Source: Prevotellaceae bacterium
GTDB lineage: Bacteria > Bacteroidota > Bacteroidia > Bacteroidales > Bacteroidaceae
Reading direction: 5' to 3'
NCBI GenBank assembly: GCA_021153165.1
Contig: JAGKTZ010000061.1
Location: 1-13,421, forward strand
DNA length: 13,421 bases
How positions within the stretch are numbered: the stretch's first letter is position 1; every line of letters starts with the position of its first letter. A model generated the notes under the pieces. The model was not told the origin of the DNA. It made no database searches and saw only the letters and a program-made list of their open reading frames with translations. This document shows positions 7,314 to 13,421 of this stretch, piece by piece. The position numbers and the translations under genes are program-made.

Positions 7314-7344
7314 CAAAGGTACGAATTTCTTGTGAGATAACAAT
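7314..7344 (-). promoter_or_regulatory. gyrB promoter (Bacteroidetes type)
   Basis: On the minus strand ATTG (7341-7344) is followed by 19 nt and then TACCTTTG (7314-7321), a perfect TAnnTTTG. The start site would be near 7307, about 40 nt before ATG 7268. This placement rules out translation from the upstream TTG at 7343. Confidence 0.75.
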
Positions 7345-7405
7345 ACTTTCAGGACCTTTTTTTTACTTACTTGTTTGGGTATACAGATATACTGCGTCTG
7401 ATGTT

Positions 7406-7975
7406 CTAAAATGGCGCTTCGCTATCCGTTTCATGGTGCTTTCTGTCGTCGGGCGTCAAGCGGTAACTTTCGACATTATAGCGTTGACCAAAACTCAGAT
7501 CAAAGCCCGCGTTGAGCAACTGCAAAGCCAATTCGGGTTTGCCCCGAAATCCATGAATCACCCAGCGTTGCCTGGGGCGAATATCGCGACGCAGGGATAA
7601 TATGTGGTGAAATGCGCGCACGACGTGCAGGGTGACAGGTTTTTCGATGCGTTCTGCCAACAGCAACTGATGCTTCAATATTTCGATTTGCCGTTCTATT
7701 GTAGCGCCCTTCAGTGCATCTACGCCACATTCTCCTATAGCGACGACTTGCGGATGCTGAGCCAATTGTTCTACGCCTGCAAGTAGCGCCTCGGCACCCT
7801 GATCCGTCCACCAAGGATGCACACCCACGGAATAGAGCGCTCCAGCTTCGGGCCGAAACGTTTCGGGGCGCAACACCGTATCAAGGGGCAGATTGACAAT
7901 GGCGCTACCGGGTGCTACGTGGGGATTGTGCGTGTGATAGTCCAACATGATGTTATGGTACGGGGTCGTAGCCAT
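7406..7975 (-). CDS. TatD family metal-dependent hydrolase, short C-terminus
   Basis: TatD-family proteins are two-metal TIM-barrel hydrolases, several of which act as DNases. Metal ligands are all present in the 189 residues: HTH at 14-16, Glu82 in GECGVD, His117 in TLHVV, His141 in IHGFRGKPELA and Asp184 in ETD. The protein ends only five residues after ETD (SEAPF), whereas from memory Bacteroidetes relatives continue for about 25-35 residues, so the last helices seem missing. Reading past the TAG gives just 12 more codons before TAA. The start at 7975 overlaps the yidD stop by 23 nt; ATG 7948 (MLDYHTHNP) is an equally good start, lies 4 nt after that stop and resembles the usual family N-terminus. 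It is probably co-transcribed with rnpA-yidD. Confidence 0.85.
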   Translation of the reverse strand: MATTPYHNIMLDYHTHNPHVAPGSAIVNLPLDTVLRPETFRPEAGALYSVGVHPWWTDQGAEALLAGVEQLAQHPQVVAIGECGVDALKGATIERQIEILKHQLLLAERIEKPVTLHVVRAFHHILSLRRDIRPRQRWVIHGFRGKPELALQLLNAGFDLSFGQRYNVESYRLTPDDRKHHETDSEAPF

Positions 7976-8195
7976 GTCCGCCCCAAGGGTGACAGCGCAG
8001 AATGCGTCTTACTGCTAAATAAAGTCCCTTGATAGGGCCGTGCTTTTGCAGGGCTTCGATGGCATATTGAGAGCACGTCGGGGTGTAGCGGCATGCCGGC
8101 GGCGTCAGCGGCGAGATACACTTGCGATAAAAACGTATCGGAAGTATCAAAATGGCGGTAAAACCTTTGGAAATATATTGACTGAAACGTTTCAT
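7953..8195 (-). CDS. yidD: Membrane protein insertion efficiency factor
   Basis: YidD is a small membrane-associated protein that assists YidC-dependent insertion of inner-membrane proteins. All 80 residues fit the family. An amphipathic N-terminus (about 1-20) leads to RFYRKCISPLTPPACRY, then TPTCSQYAIEALQKHG, and the closing RCHPWGGHGYDPVP. Conserved cysteines are at 26, 35, 41 and 68. ATG 8195 gives the standard start (MKRFSQYISKG). It follows rnpA by 197 bp, the rnpA-yidD order common to many bacteria, and overlaps or abuts tatD. Confidence 0.96.
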   Translation of the reverse strand: MKRFSQYISKGFTAILILPIRFYRKCISPLTPPACRYTPTCSQYAIEALQKHGPIKGLYLAVRRILRCHPWGGHGYDPVP

Positions 8196-8392
8196 AAAAA
8201 GGACAGAGGAGTGATGAGGTTTTGCTCGATGAAAAGGGCAATTTTGAATGTAAAAATTTCGCGACGTCTCGTTAAAAAAAAGCCTTGAGAAATTTAAAAA
8301 AGGTCTAATGTTTTTTCAACAAAGCCTTGACTTCTTTTTGGAGCGATAGAGACTGGCGTATTTTGACTACTTCCAGACGCATTATTCAGTGC
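8196..8392. other. AT-rich rnpA-yidD spacer
   Basis: The spacer has no clear terminator or TAnnTTTG promoter. It holds a 10-bp direct repeat AAAGCCTTGA (8279-8288 and 8321-8330) flanking GGTCTAATG (8302-8310). A 25-codon minus-strand frame (8305-8382) is unsupported. rnpA and yidD may still be one transcript. Confidence 0.5.
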
Positions 8393-8845
8393 TTACTCAG
8401 CGCTTGTCGGAGCAGTGATTTTGCTGATGCCCTCTCCAATTCTCAGCATCAGTTTTTGGATAGTTTGATATACAAGGGGAGACTTCAAAGGTTGAGATGG
8501 CAACCAGATGAAACCTATATTCAGACAATATCCATCGGGTAGCGCATTGGCCAGGATTTCTTTTTGCAATCTGTAGGCTTCGCGCATTTGACGCTTGGCA
8601 CGATTGCGGTCCACGGCATGACGCAGTCTGCGTTTGGAAACACTCACCATCACCTTTACGCCGTGCTCGCGTTCGCCTTTCTCCAGACGATATACAGCAC
8701 GGATAGGGAAGATGTTGACGGACTTGCTACCTGCGCTGAACAGCGACTCAATATCTTTGCGCAGATAGAGGTGCTCAGCCTTACCAAAGGTATGGCGCAT
8801 CAATGGGGCGAAATGCCCTGTCTCTGGGGTGTGAAGTTCGGTCAT
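8393..8845 (-). CDS. rnpA: Ribonuclease P protein component
   Basis: RnpA is the small basic protein that binds RNase P RNA and helps it process the 5' ends of pre-tRNAs. The family signature is clear: after TFGKAEHLYLRKDIESLF (19-36) come VSVSKRRLRHAVDRNRAKR and the RNR motif RNRAKRQMREA (80-90). With the first ATG the protein has 150 residues, slightly long. ATG 8800 (residue 16, just before RHTFGKAEHL) would give 135 residues and is the more usual N-terminus; neither has a distinguishing ribosome site. It lies downstream of the hemD terminator (8889-8932) and so probably has its own promoter in 8846-8890, though I see no convincing TAnnTTTG there. yidD follows. Confidence 0.95.
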   Translation of the reverse strand: MTELHTPETGHFAPLMRHTFGKAEHLYLRKDIESLFSAGSKSVNIFPIRAVYRLEKGEREHGVKVMVSVSKRRLRHAVDRNRAKRQMREAYRLQKEILANALPDGYCLNIGFIWLPSQPLKSPLVYQTIQKLMLRIGEGISKITAPTSAE

Positions 8846-8888
8846 AAGGAATTAGAACTATGCGCAGATGGATTGTACTCAGCGAAAT

Positions 8889-8932
8889 TAAAAAAAGAGC
8901 GAAGTGAACAAGTAGCGTCTTGTTTACTTCGC
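8889..8932 (-). terminator. hemD intrinsic terminator
   Basis: On the minus strand GCGAAGTAAACAAG (8932-8919) pairs with CTTGTTCACTTCGC (8912-8899) over 14 bp with one G-U wobble and a 6-nt loop. A T-rich tract (8896-8889) follows. It lies 16 bp after the hemD stop and separates the DUF4271-hemD unit from rnpA. Confidence 0.88.
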
Positions 8933-8947
8933 CTTGTGATATAAATA

Positions 8948-9691
8948 TTACTTGTTGTTCTCTTCTAAATAAAGACTCAGTGAACCTGTGATACTGGGAG
9001 CTTTTACTAAAGGTGCTTCAAGTTCGAGGGGCAACCCTAAGTCTTGTATCGCCTTGGCAGTAGCTTTGCCATAGCAAGCCAACTTGATGTTTCTATCCTT
9101 GAAGTCGGGAATATTTTTCAGCAAAGAGTCTACGCCGGCAGGAGTAAAGAGCACGACCATATCAAAGTCGAGTGGCTTGTCCGTAGGCAACTCGTTGCTC
9201 ACCGTGCGATACATCACGCATTCAGTGTGCTTCAGCTTCTTGGCTTCAAGCATTTGGTGCGCTTCGTCGGTGTGTACATCACTTTGGGGGAAGAGGTAAT
9301 TTTCTGTCTTATGCTTAGCCATGATTTGCACCAAGTCTTCCCATTTTCCACTTTCTGCAAAGAAGACTTTGCGCTTGCGGTATTGCACGTAGTTTTGGAT
9401 ATACAATACAATTGCCTCGGACAATCCGAAATACTTCATATCCTCGGGTATTGTAATACGCAACTCCTTGCACAAATTAAAGAAGTGATCTATGGCATGC
9501 TTTGAGTTGAATATTACCGCAGTGTGGTCAAGGATTTGCACACGTTGTTGGCGAAACTCGCGGGCGCTCAAGCCTTCCACTTTGACAAAGGGATGAAAGG
9601 TCAACTCTACACCATATTTCTTTTCAATATCAAAGTAGGGCGACTTTTCAGAAGTCGGCCTGGGCTGCGAAACGAGAATTTTCTTGATCAT
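8948..9691 (-). CDS. hemD: Uroporphyrinogen-III synthase
   Basis: HemD cyclises hydroxymethylbilane into uroporphyrinogen III in the cytoplasmic tetrapyrrole (haem) pathway. The sequence from MIKKILVSQPRPTSEKSPYF onward matches the Bacteroidetes HemD pattern: HPFVKVEGLSAREFR, ILDHTAVIFNSKHAIDHFF, YVQYRKRKVFF, and SDVHTDE with HTECVMYRTVSN. The two-lobed family is poorly conserved in general, so the call rests on this lineage pattern. I chose ATG 9691 (248 residues) over the in-frame ATG 9727. The extra 12 residues look unrelated to the family, and 9691 leaves a 25-nt gap to the DUF4271 gene instead of an overlap. It is co-transcribed with that gene and ends at a strong terminator. Confidence 0.9.
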   Translation of the reverse strand: MIKKILVSQPRPTSEKSPYFDIEKKYGVELTFHPFVKVEGLSAREFRQQRVQILDHTAVIFNSKHAIDHFFNLCKELRITIPEDMKYFGLSEAIVLYIQNYVQYRKRKVFFAESGKWEDLVQIMAKHKTENYLFPQSDVHTDEAHQMLEAKKLKHTECVMYRTVSNELPTDKPLDFDMVVLFTPAGVDSLLKNIPDFKDRNIKLACYGKATAKAIQDLGLPLELEAPLVKAPSITGSLSLYLEENNK

Positions 9692-9716
9692 AGCCTGGTC
9701 TAATGTTTTTGTGTTT

Positions 9717-10742
9717 CTACAAATCAATTAATATCTGATTGAGATTGGTCGAAATACACCACATTACTAAGTAGGGCGCTAATTCGAGCGCACAAAAGTA
9801 CAAAATTAAATGCAGATAACCTAAACCATTGCCAAAAAAAGTACGGAAAGACTTGTAAAACAGTACTATTTCGCAAACAAAGGCTACCAAAATGACAAAA
9901 TACAATTGTGCTGTCAAACTAATCTGTGAATATAGCGACAACAAAGCCACTGGCATCAATAGCAATCCGGCGCAATTTAGCACCAACACAAATCCTTCGC
10001 TCCAGGTCCTGCTTTGCTCACGAGTAAACAATGTGCGATTAACACTATTAAATACGAATATTTTCAACAGCACACATGCATAGCAGAGCGCAACATTCAA
10101 GCCGAGCAAACCCAGCGTAGTGATGCGATCGCAAGTGTGGACCACATCTGATTGAAAATAATTGAATAGCAGAAAACCTATTGCCACAGATGCTTGAAAC
10201 AAGAGCACGCTCCTTCCACGCATTTGCGCATCTTCGGCTTCTTCAAATATTGTACTTTGACGCTTTCTCTCAAAAAAATGCTTAAACGACGTTTTGAAAT
10301 AGCGATTGGCATGAACTGCAATCAACAAACCAATCACAAACAGCAACAACATGGCACCGCTAAACAAATCATCATTACGCAAAACGTACGGACCCGACTC
10401 GCCTGCAATTCTATCTCCCCAAACAGATTTATCTACGTACACTTTCCCCGTGATGCTATCTTTTTTCAACACACCCTTAATCCCTGCACTAAAATCAGCA
10501 CATCCTTCGACAGAACCCTCCCCCCAAAAAGTTTCCACCTGATGAGCAGGCACTGCCAACACACTCAGTGTATCTTGCATCAAAGTATCATGAGCCGGAA
10601 CCTTGCCCAAAAAGTTTTCATCTACGCCTTCAGCGCTTTCTACCACCATCGCCTTGCTCACAATCGTATCATTTCGCAACGAAGCATCCTCGTTTTGTTG
10701 CGAAACCTGACCTACTATTGCGTATGGATTAGACAAAAGCAT
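9717..10742 (-). CDS. DUF4271 domain multi-pass membrane protein
   Basis: This 341-residue protein has a long polar N-terminal part (about 1-125) without a clear signal peptide. It is followed by roughly six membrane spans (about 126-146, 178-196, 208-232, 250-272, 276-297, 306-330). The core beginning DDLFSGAMLLLFVIGLLIAVH and RYFKTSFKHFFERKRQSTIFEE fits the Bacteroidetes DUF4271 family, which sits immediately upstream of hemD in this order. The family's function is unknown; the fixed linkage to hemD suggests, but does not show, a link to haem or envelope biology. ATG 10742 is the first start of the frame. I found no good promoter in the 92 bp upstream, so transcription may continue from the LOG gene. 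Confidence 0.85.
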   Translation of the reverse strand: MLLSNPYAIVGQVSQQNEDASLRNDTIVSKAMVVESAEGVDENFLGKVPAHDTLMQDTLSVLAVPAHQVETFWGEGSVEGCADFSAGIKGVLKKDSITGKVYVDKSVWGDRIAGESGPYVLRNDDLFSGAMLLLFVIGLLIAVHANRYFKTSFKHFFERKRQSTIFEEAEDAQMRGRSVLLFQASVAIGFLLFNYFQSDVVHTCDRITTLGLLGLNVALCYACVLLKIFVFNSVNRTLFTREQSRTWSEGFVLVLNCAGLLLMPVALLSLYSQISLTAQLYFVILVAFVCEIVLFYKSFRTFFGNGLGYLHLILYFCALELAPYLVMWCISTNLNQILIDL

Positions 10743-10834
10743 TGATATGAATTTTCTACGATAAAATCGGCGTTTTTTTATTGAATTTAGGTAACAAAAA
10801 GGGAATCACCACCCACCTCCAGCAATCTTCAAAT

Positions 10835-11410
10835 CTACAACGCCGCCAATTTTCTAATATTAGCATCCCAAAGGGGCGTTTCTTCGCACAGACGTATAGC
10901 CTCGTCTGCTGTTTGGGCTACTTGCCAGATATCTCTATGCAGGTCTCTCATGAAGTTCTCTTCCAAAGCGCGCTCCAATTGAGACAAAAGCGCATCAAAA
11001 TATCCATTCGTATTGAGAATAACAATGGGTTTGAGATACAGGCCTAACTGTTTCCAGGTGATAATCTCGAGCAGTTCCTCCAGGGTGCCTACTCCTCCGG
11101 GCAGGGCGATACAAGCGTTCGACATTTCTGCCATCTTGGACTTGCGATGGTGCATGTCTGGCGTGACGATCAACTGAGACATACCTTTGTGCTCCCATCC
11201 CTGTTCGATCATAAATTCGGGAATGATACCGACAGCCTGGCCGCCAGCGTCAAGGCAACCATTAGTCGTCGCGGCCATAAGGCCTGTGCGCCCAGCGCCA
11301 TTGATTAGCGTATGTCCGCGCTTGGCGATTGCTTCACCAAGACTGCGGGCAGCATCTGTGTACACTTGCGATACCTGGCCGCTCGATGCGGCATATACGG
11401 TGATATACAT
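10835..11410 (-). CDS. LOG family (TIGR00730) nucleotide phosphoribohydrolase-like protein
   Basis: LOG-type enzymes release a free base from nucleoside 5'-monophosphates; the plant and actinobacterial versions activate cytokinins, and bacterial substrates are often undefined. The 191 residues form the expected Rossmann-like protein: VYAASSG at the N-terminus, GAGRTGLM (38-45), DMHHRKSKM (85-93) with Arg89, and the signature PGGVGTLEELLEIITWKQLGLY (104-125) with Glu111/112. GAGRTGLM replaces the commoner GGGxxGLMG, and MHHRK the commoner MHERK; both are mild changes. Older annotations as lysine decarboxylase are not supported. It lies between metK and the DUF4271 gene, 98 bp after metK, with no clear promoter or strong terminator on either side. 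Confidence 0.9.
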   Translation of the reverse strand: MYITVYAASSGQVSQVYTDAARSLGEAIAKRGHTLINGAGRTGLMAATTNGCLDAGGQAVGIIPEFMIEQGWEHKGMSQLIVTPDMHHRKSKMAEMSNACIALPGGVGTLEELLEIITWKQLGLYLKPIVILNTNGYFDALLSQLERALEENFMRDLHRDIWQVAQTADEAIRLCEETPLWDANIRKLAAL

Positions 11411-11508
11411 ATATTATATAATATGGAATAGTTGCACAAAATAGGTAAGGATTACCCACGCAGACTTAAGCTTTTCACTGAAGGCATGTCGCTTTCGGGA
11501 CAAAAGCC

Positions 11509-12810
11509 TTACTTCAGAAGGCCCTTGAATGCTTCCTGGATAGTTTCTACGTAGTCCAGTTTTTCCCAAGTGAAGAGTTCTACTTCGATTTCCTTGGTTT
11601 CCATGCCACGAGCAGCAAACGTCTTGGTCACCACCTTAGGTTCGCGTCCCATATGACCATAACTTGCAGTTTCTTCGTAGATTGGTGTGCGCAACTTCAG
11701 TCGTTCTTCGATTGCACGAGGGCGAAGGTCGAAGATTTCCTGAATCTTCTTTGCAATTTCGCCGTCGCTCAGCGTAGTGTGGCTCTTGCCATAGGTATCG
11801 ACAAATACAGAAATAGGTTCTGCCACACCGATAGCATAGCTCAGCTGTACGAGCATTTCATCTGCCACGCCTGCTGCCACCATATTCTTAGCAATGTGGC
11901 GCGCTGCATAGGCTGCCGAGCGGTCCACCTTCGAGGGATCCTTGCCCGAGAATGCACCACCGCCGTGCGCACCCTTACCGCCGTAGGTGTCTACGATGAT
12001 CTTGCGACCAGTCAGTCCGGTGTCGCCGTGAGGACCTCCGATGACGAATTTACCAGTAGGATTAACGAAATATTTGATCGCACCCTTGTCAAACAATGCC
12101 TTGATTTCGGGAGTATTCACACGTTCGCGAATCAAGCGGGGGATAAGGATCGAGATCACATCATGACGGATTTGATCGAGCATCATTTCATCCGCCTTTT
12201 CCTGCGAACCAGCTTCGGCTGCAGTGATAAATTCGTCGTGTTGTGTACTTACCACAATCGTGTCGATACGAGTAGCCTTGCCATTGTCATCATATTCCAC
12301 GGTCACTTGGCTCTTTGAGTCGGGGCGGAGGTAAGTCATCTGCTTGCCTTCGCGACGGATTTCAGCCAACACTACCAATATTTCGTGCGCCAGCGATACG
12401 GGCAACGGCATGTAGATATCAGTTTCGTTGTTAGCATAACCAAACATCATACCTTGGTCGCCGGCGCCTTGATTCATGGGGTCTTCGCGTTCCACACCGC
12501 GGTTGATGTCTGCGCTTTGTTCGTGGATGGCGCTCAACACACCGCAACTATCTGCGTCAAACTTATACTCTGCCTTAGTGTAGCCGATACGGCGAATCGT
12601 GCGGCGAGCGATTTCTTGCAAATCAGCGAAGGCTTCTGTCTTCACCTCGCCTGCTACGATCACCTGTCCGGTAGTCACGAGCGTTTCGCAAGCTACTTTT
12701 GAGTTGGGGTCGTAAGCCAAGAGTTCGTCGAGAACGGCGTCCGAGATTTGGTCCGCCACTTTGTCGGGATGTCCTTCAGATACTGATTCGGAAGTAAATA
12801 GGTATGCCAT
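11509..12810 (-). CDS. metK: S-adenosylmethionine synthetase
   Basis: MetK joins methionine and ATP to form S-adenosylmethionine, the main methyl donor, in the cytoplasm. The 433 residues carry the family signatures in order: SEGHPDKVADQISDA (11-25), the hexapeptide GAGDQG followed by MMFGYA (115-126), YFVNPTGKFVIGGPHGDTGLTGRK (247-270) and GGGAFSGKD (283-291). The length is slightly above E. coli MetK (384 residues), as in Bacteroidetes homologues. ATG 12810 gives the canonical start MAYLFTSESVSEGHPDK. Expression is probably controlled by the long leader at 12811-13037, which holds a SAM-II-like aptamer and an intrinsic terminator, so the enzyme's product would switch off its own gene. A weak hairpin (GCCTT/AAGGC, 11506-11523) overlaps the stop. 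Confidence 0.97.
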   Translation of the reverse strand: MAYLFTSESVSEGHPDKVADQISDAVLDELLAYDPNSKVACETLVTTGQVIVAGEVKTEAFADLQEIARRTIRRIGYTKAEYKFDADSCGVLSAIHEQSADINRGVEREDPMNQGAGDQGMMFGYANNETDIYMPLPVSLAHEILVVLAEIRREGKQMTYLRPDSKSQVTVEYDDNGKATRIDTIVVSTQHDEFITAAEAGSQEKADEMMLDQIRHDVISILIPRLIRERVNTPEIKALFDKGAIKYFVNPTGKFVIGGPHGDTGLTGRKIIVDTYGGKGAHGGGAFSGKDPSKVDRSAAYAARHIAKNMVAAGVADEMLVQLSYAIGVAEPISVFVDTYGKSHTTLSDGEIAKKIQEIFDLRPRAIEERLKLRTPIYEETASYGHMGREPKVVTKTFAARGMETKEIEVELFTWEKLDYVETIQEAFKGLLK

Positions 12811-12841
12811 AATGGTATTATTTTGTTAGTTTATATATACG

Positions 12842-12875
12842 AAAAAACTGCACGCACCATCTTTTGGTGTGGCAG
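12842..12875 (-). terminator. Attenuator terminator in the metK leader
   Basis: On the minus strand CTGCCACACCA (12875-12865) pairs with TGGTGCGTGCAG (12859-12848) with a 5-nt loop and one bulge. It is followed by T12847-12842 and lies only 31 nt before the metK ATG. A terminator within a gene's own leader and after an aptamer points to conditional termination. An alternative pairing of GGTGT (12900-12896) with ACACC (12870-12866) could serve as a weak anti-terminator. Confidence 0.75.
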
Positions 12876-12954
12876 AATCAGAACAGCGAAAATCGACACC
12901 GAGTGTACAAATTTTCTTGGGAACAACCTATTTCATTTCGCAAGCGCAGGGATT

Positions 12955-13030
12955 CGCACACGAGTGTGCATCTCGCCTTCGTTTTAGCATTTTTTCGAGA
13001 GGTTGCAAGCAGCCAAATCTGTCCTCATTC
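12955..13030 (-). ncRNA. SAM-II-like riboswitch aptamer upstream of metK
   Basis: The minus-strand leader contains the conserved pieces of the SAM-II riboswitch in order. P1 is GAGG (13026-13023) closing with CCTC (13002-12999). The loop holds GATTTGG (13019-13013) and CTTGCA (13009-13004). An A-rich stretch precedes TGCTAAAA (12989-12982), equivalent to the GCTAAA core. A small hairpin GCACA/TGTGC (12969-12956) follows. The second pseudoknot helix is not obvious at the usual place, so this may be the long-loop variant of SAM-II described in Bacteroidetes. The aptamer starts about 10 nt after the predicted transcription start, and the gene it leads to makes SAM, which supports the call. It is not SAM-I: the GGCAACC and GGTGC(T)AA core and four-way junction are absent. 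Confidence 0.72.
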
Positions 13031-13042
13031 TTAAATCGAGTG

Positions 13043-13073
13043 CAAAATTAGTAATTTTCGCCGATTTGGCAAA
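13043..13073 (-). promoter_or_regulatory. metK promoter (Bacteroidetes type)
   Basis: On the minus strand TTTG (13070-13073) is followed by 19 nt and then TAATTTTG (13043-13050), a perfect TAnnTTTG match. The start site near 13037 gives a leader of about 226 nt before metK, long enough for the riboswitch and attenuator. Confidence 0.75.
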
Positions 13074-13315
13074 GACAGGGTGCGTTAAAAAGTGTATTTT
13101 CAAAAAAAAAGCCTCCGCAGGATAATTCTGCGAAGGACTTCTTTCTTTCAAACTTTGTACCCCATAACGAAATTTTCTCGAACCGCTTTTTAGAGGATTT
13201 AGAGAAGATTTGGGAGTTGCGTTACTATATACCCGACCCTAATAAACTTGAATACGCCAACTGTGATTGCGCTCCTTGTTCACGCTACAAGGGAGAAATC
13301 TTACAAGGTTGGTAA
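13055..13315 (+). pseudogene. Start-less open frame with a cysteine cluster (possible gene remnant)
   Basis: A plus-strand frame is open for 86 codons to TAA 13313-13315 but contains no ATG, GTG or TTG. The second half, from about 13166, looks protein-like: NEIFSNRFLEDLEKIWELRY, then YIPDPNKLEYANC, then DCAPCSRYKGEILQGW. The CDCAPC cysteine cluster could be part of a metal site. A good plus-strand terminator (13342-13364) follows 27 bp after the stop. I do not recognise the family. It may be the tail of a gene whose front was lost when the terminator and metK promoter region was joined to it, or chance. Confidence 0.3.
13102..13136 (-). terminator. Minus-strand intrinsic terminator upstream of metK
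   Basis: On the minus strand CCTTCGCAG (13136-13128) pairs with CTGCGGAGG (13120-13112) across a 7-nt loop (one wobble or mismatch), followed by nine T (13110-13102). It would end a minus-strand transcript arriving from the right, and insulates the metK promoter. No minus-strand gene is visible in the 285 bp to its right. Confidence 0.8.
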
Positions 13316-13341
13316 TGGTATCAAATCTTAAAACAGCATTT

Positions 13342-13364
13342 ACGCCCCCTCGTGGGGCGTTTTT
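13342..13364 (+). terminator. Plus-strand intrinsic terminator
   Basis: ACGCCCC (13342-13348) pairs perfectly with GGGGCGT (13354-13360) across a 5-nt loop, followed by T13361-13364. The GC-rich stem is strong for this AT-rich region. The only plus-strand candidate it could serve is the start-less frame ending at 13315. Confidence 0.75.
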
Positions 13365-13421
13365 ATGTATGTAACCCCTTTCGCTTATCAAAAAAACATT
13401 TTAGTAGTATATGTAAAAAAC

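Noticed and set aside
5310..7343. Longer GyrB starting at TTG 7343 (677 residues)
   Set aside because: The extra 25 residues do not resemble GyrB, and a near-perfect promoter (7314-7344) lies inside them, so the transcript would start downstream of this codon.
8305..8382. 25-codon minus-strand frame MRLEVVKIRQSL... in the rnpA-yidD spacer
   Set aside because: It is too short to judge, with no ribosome site or recognisable family; it may be chance.
8948..9727. HemD starting at ATG 9727
   Set aside because: The additional 12 residues precede the usual family start MIKK and would overlap the DUF4271 gene; ATG 9691 fits better.
10835..11410. Lysine decarboxylase
   Set aside because: The PGGVGT-x-EE signature belongs to LOG-type phosphoribohydrolases; the decarboxylase label is a historical misnomer.
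11506..11523. Terminator at the end of metK
   Set aside because: The stem is only 5 bp and the T-run is four bases, and it overlaps the coding end; too weak to list as a feature.
12955..13030. SAM-I riboswitch
   Set aside because: The SAM-I core sequences and four-way junction are missing; the order GATTTGG, CTTGCA, GCTAAA fits SAM-II-type switches.

Overview
The window looks like a Bacteroidales chromosome segment, probably from a Prevotella/Bacteroides-type organism. Three observations support this. Intergenic promoters follow the Bacteroidetes layout (TTTG or TTG, 19-20 nt, then TAnnTTTG). Start codons lack clear Shine-Dalgarno sequences. The gene neighbourhoods DUF4271-hemD-rnpA-yidD-tatD and dapB-lepB-lepB paralogue-wbqC are, from memory, typical of that order. 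Genus is inference only.

Left part (1-1717, + strand and non-coding): the 3' end of a transposase gene (IS110-like by its C-terminal pattern), then a small integral membrane protein of the HXXEE family. About 900 bp without a credible gene follow. That stretch holds a 134-bp element bounded by perfect 12-bp inverted repeats and containing an intrinsic terminator, several degenerate short repeats typical of Bacteroidetes intergenic DNA (GTTGA, CACGGATTACA and CACGAAT types), a G-rich patch and an exact-period 21-bp repeat.

Middle and right (1718-12810): every gene is on the minus strand and most are housekeeping. Read in the direction of transcription: metK (S-adenosylmethionine synthetase), a LOG-family phosphoribohydrolase, a DUF4271 membrane protein, hemD (haem synthesis) ending at a strong terminator, rnpA (RNase P protein), yidD (membrane insertion factor), a short TatD-family hydrolase, gyrB with its own promoter and terminator, and then a probable operon of dapB (lysine and cell-wall synthesis), lepB (signal peptidase I), a second S26-family protein and a WbqC-like protein. 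The second S26 protein appears to have lost the catalytic Ser, the catalytic Lys and the GDNR box. The WbqC-like protein is short and ends inside repeat-like DNA.

Right edge (12811-13421): metK has a leader of roughly 225 nt, from a near-consensus promoter to its ATG. The 5' end of the leader carries a SAM-II-like aptamer core and the 3' end carries an intrinsic terminator, so I infer SAM-responsive transcription attenuation. Beyond the promoter are a minus-strand terminator with no visible gene feeding it, a start-less open frame with a cysteine cluster, and a plus-strand terminator.

The points most worth a second look are the degenerate signal peptidase paralogue, the metK leader, the truncated wbqC, and the unexplained terminator at 13102-13136. 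I see no tRNA, rRNA, CRISPR array or prophage.
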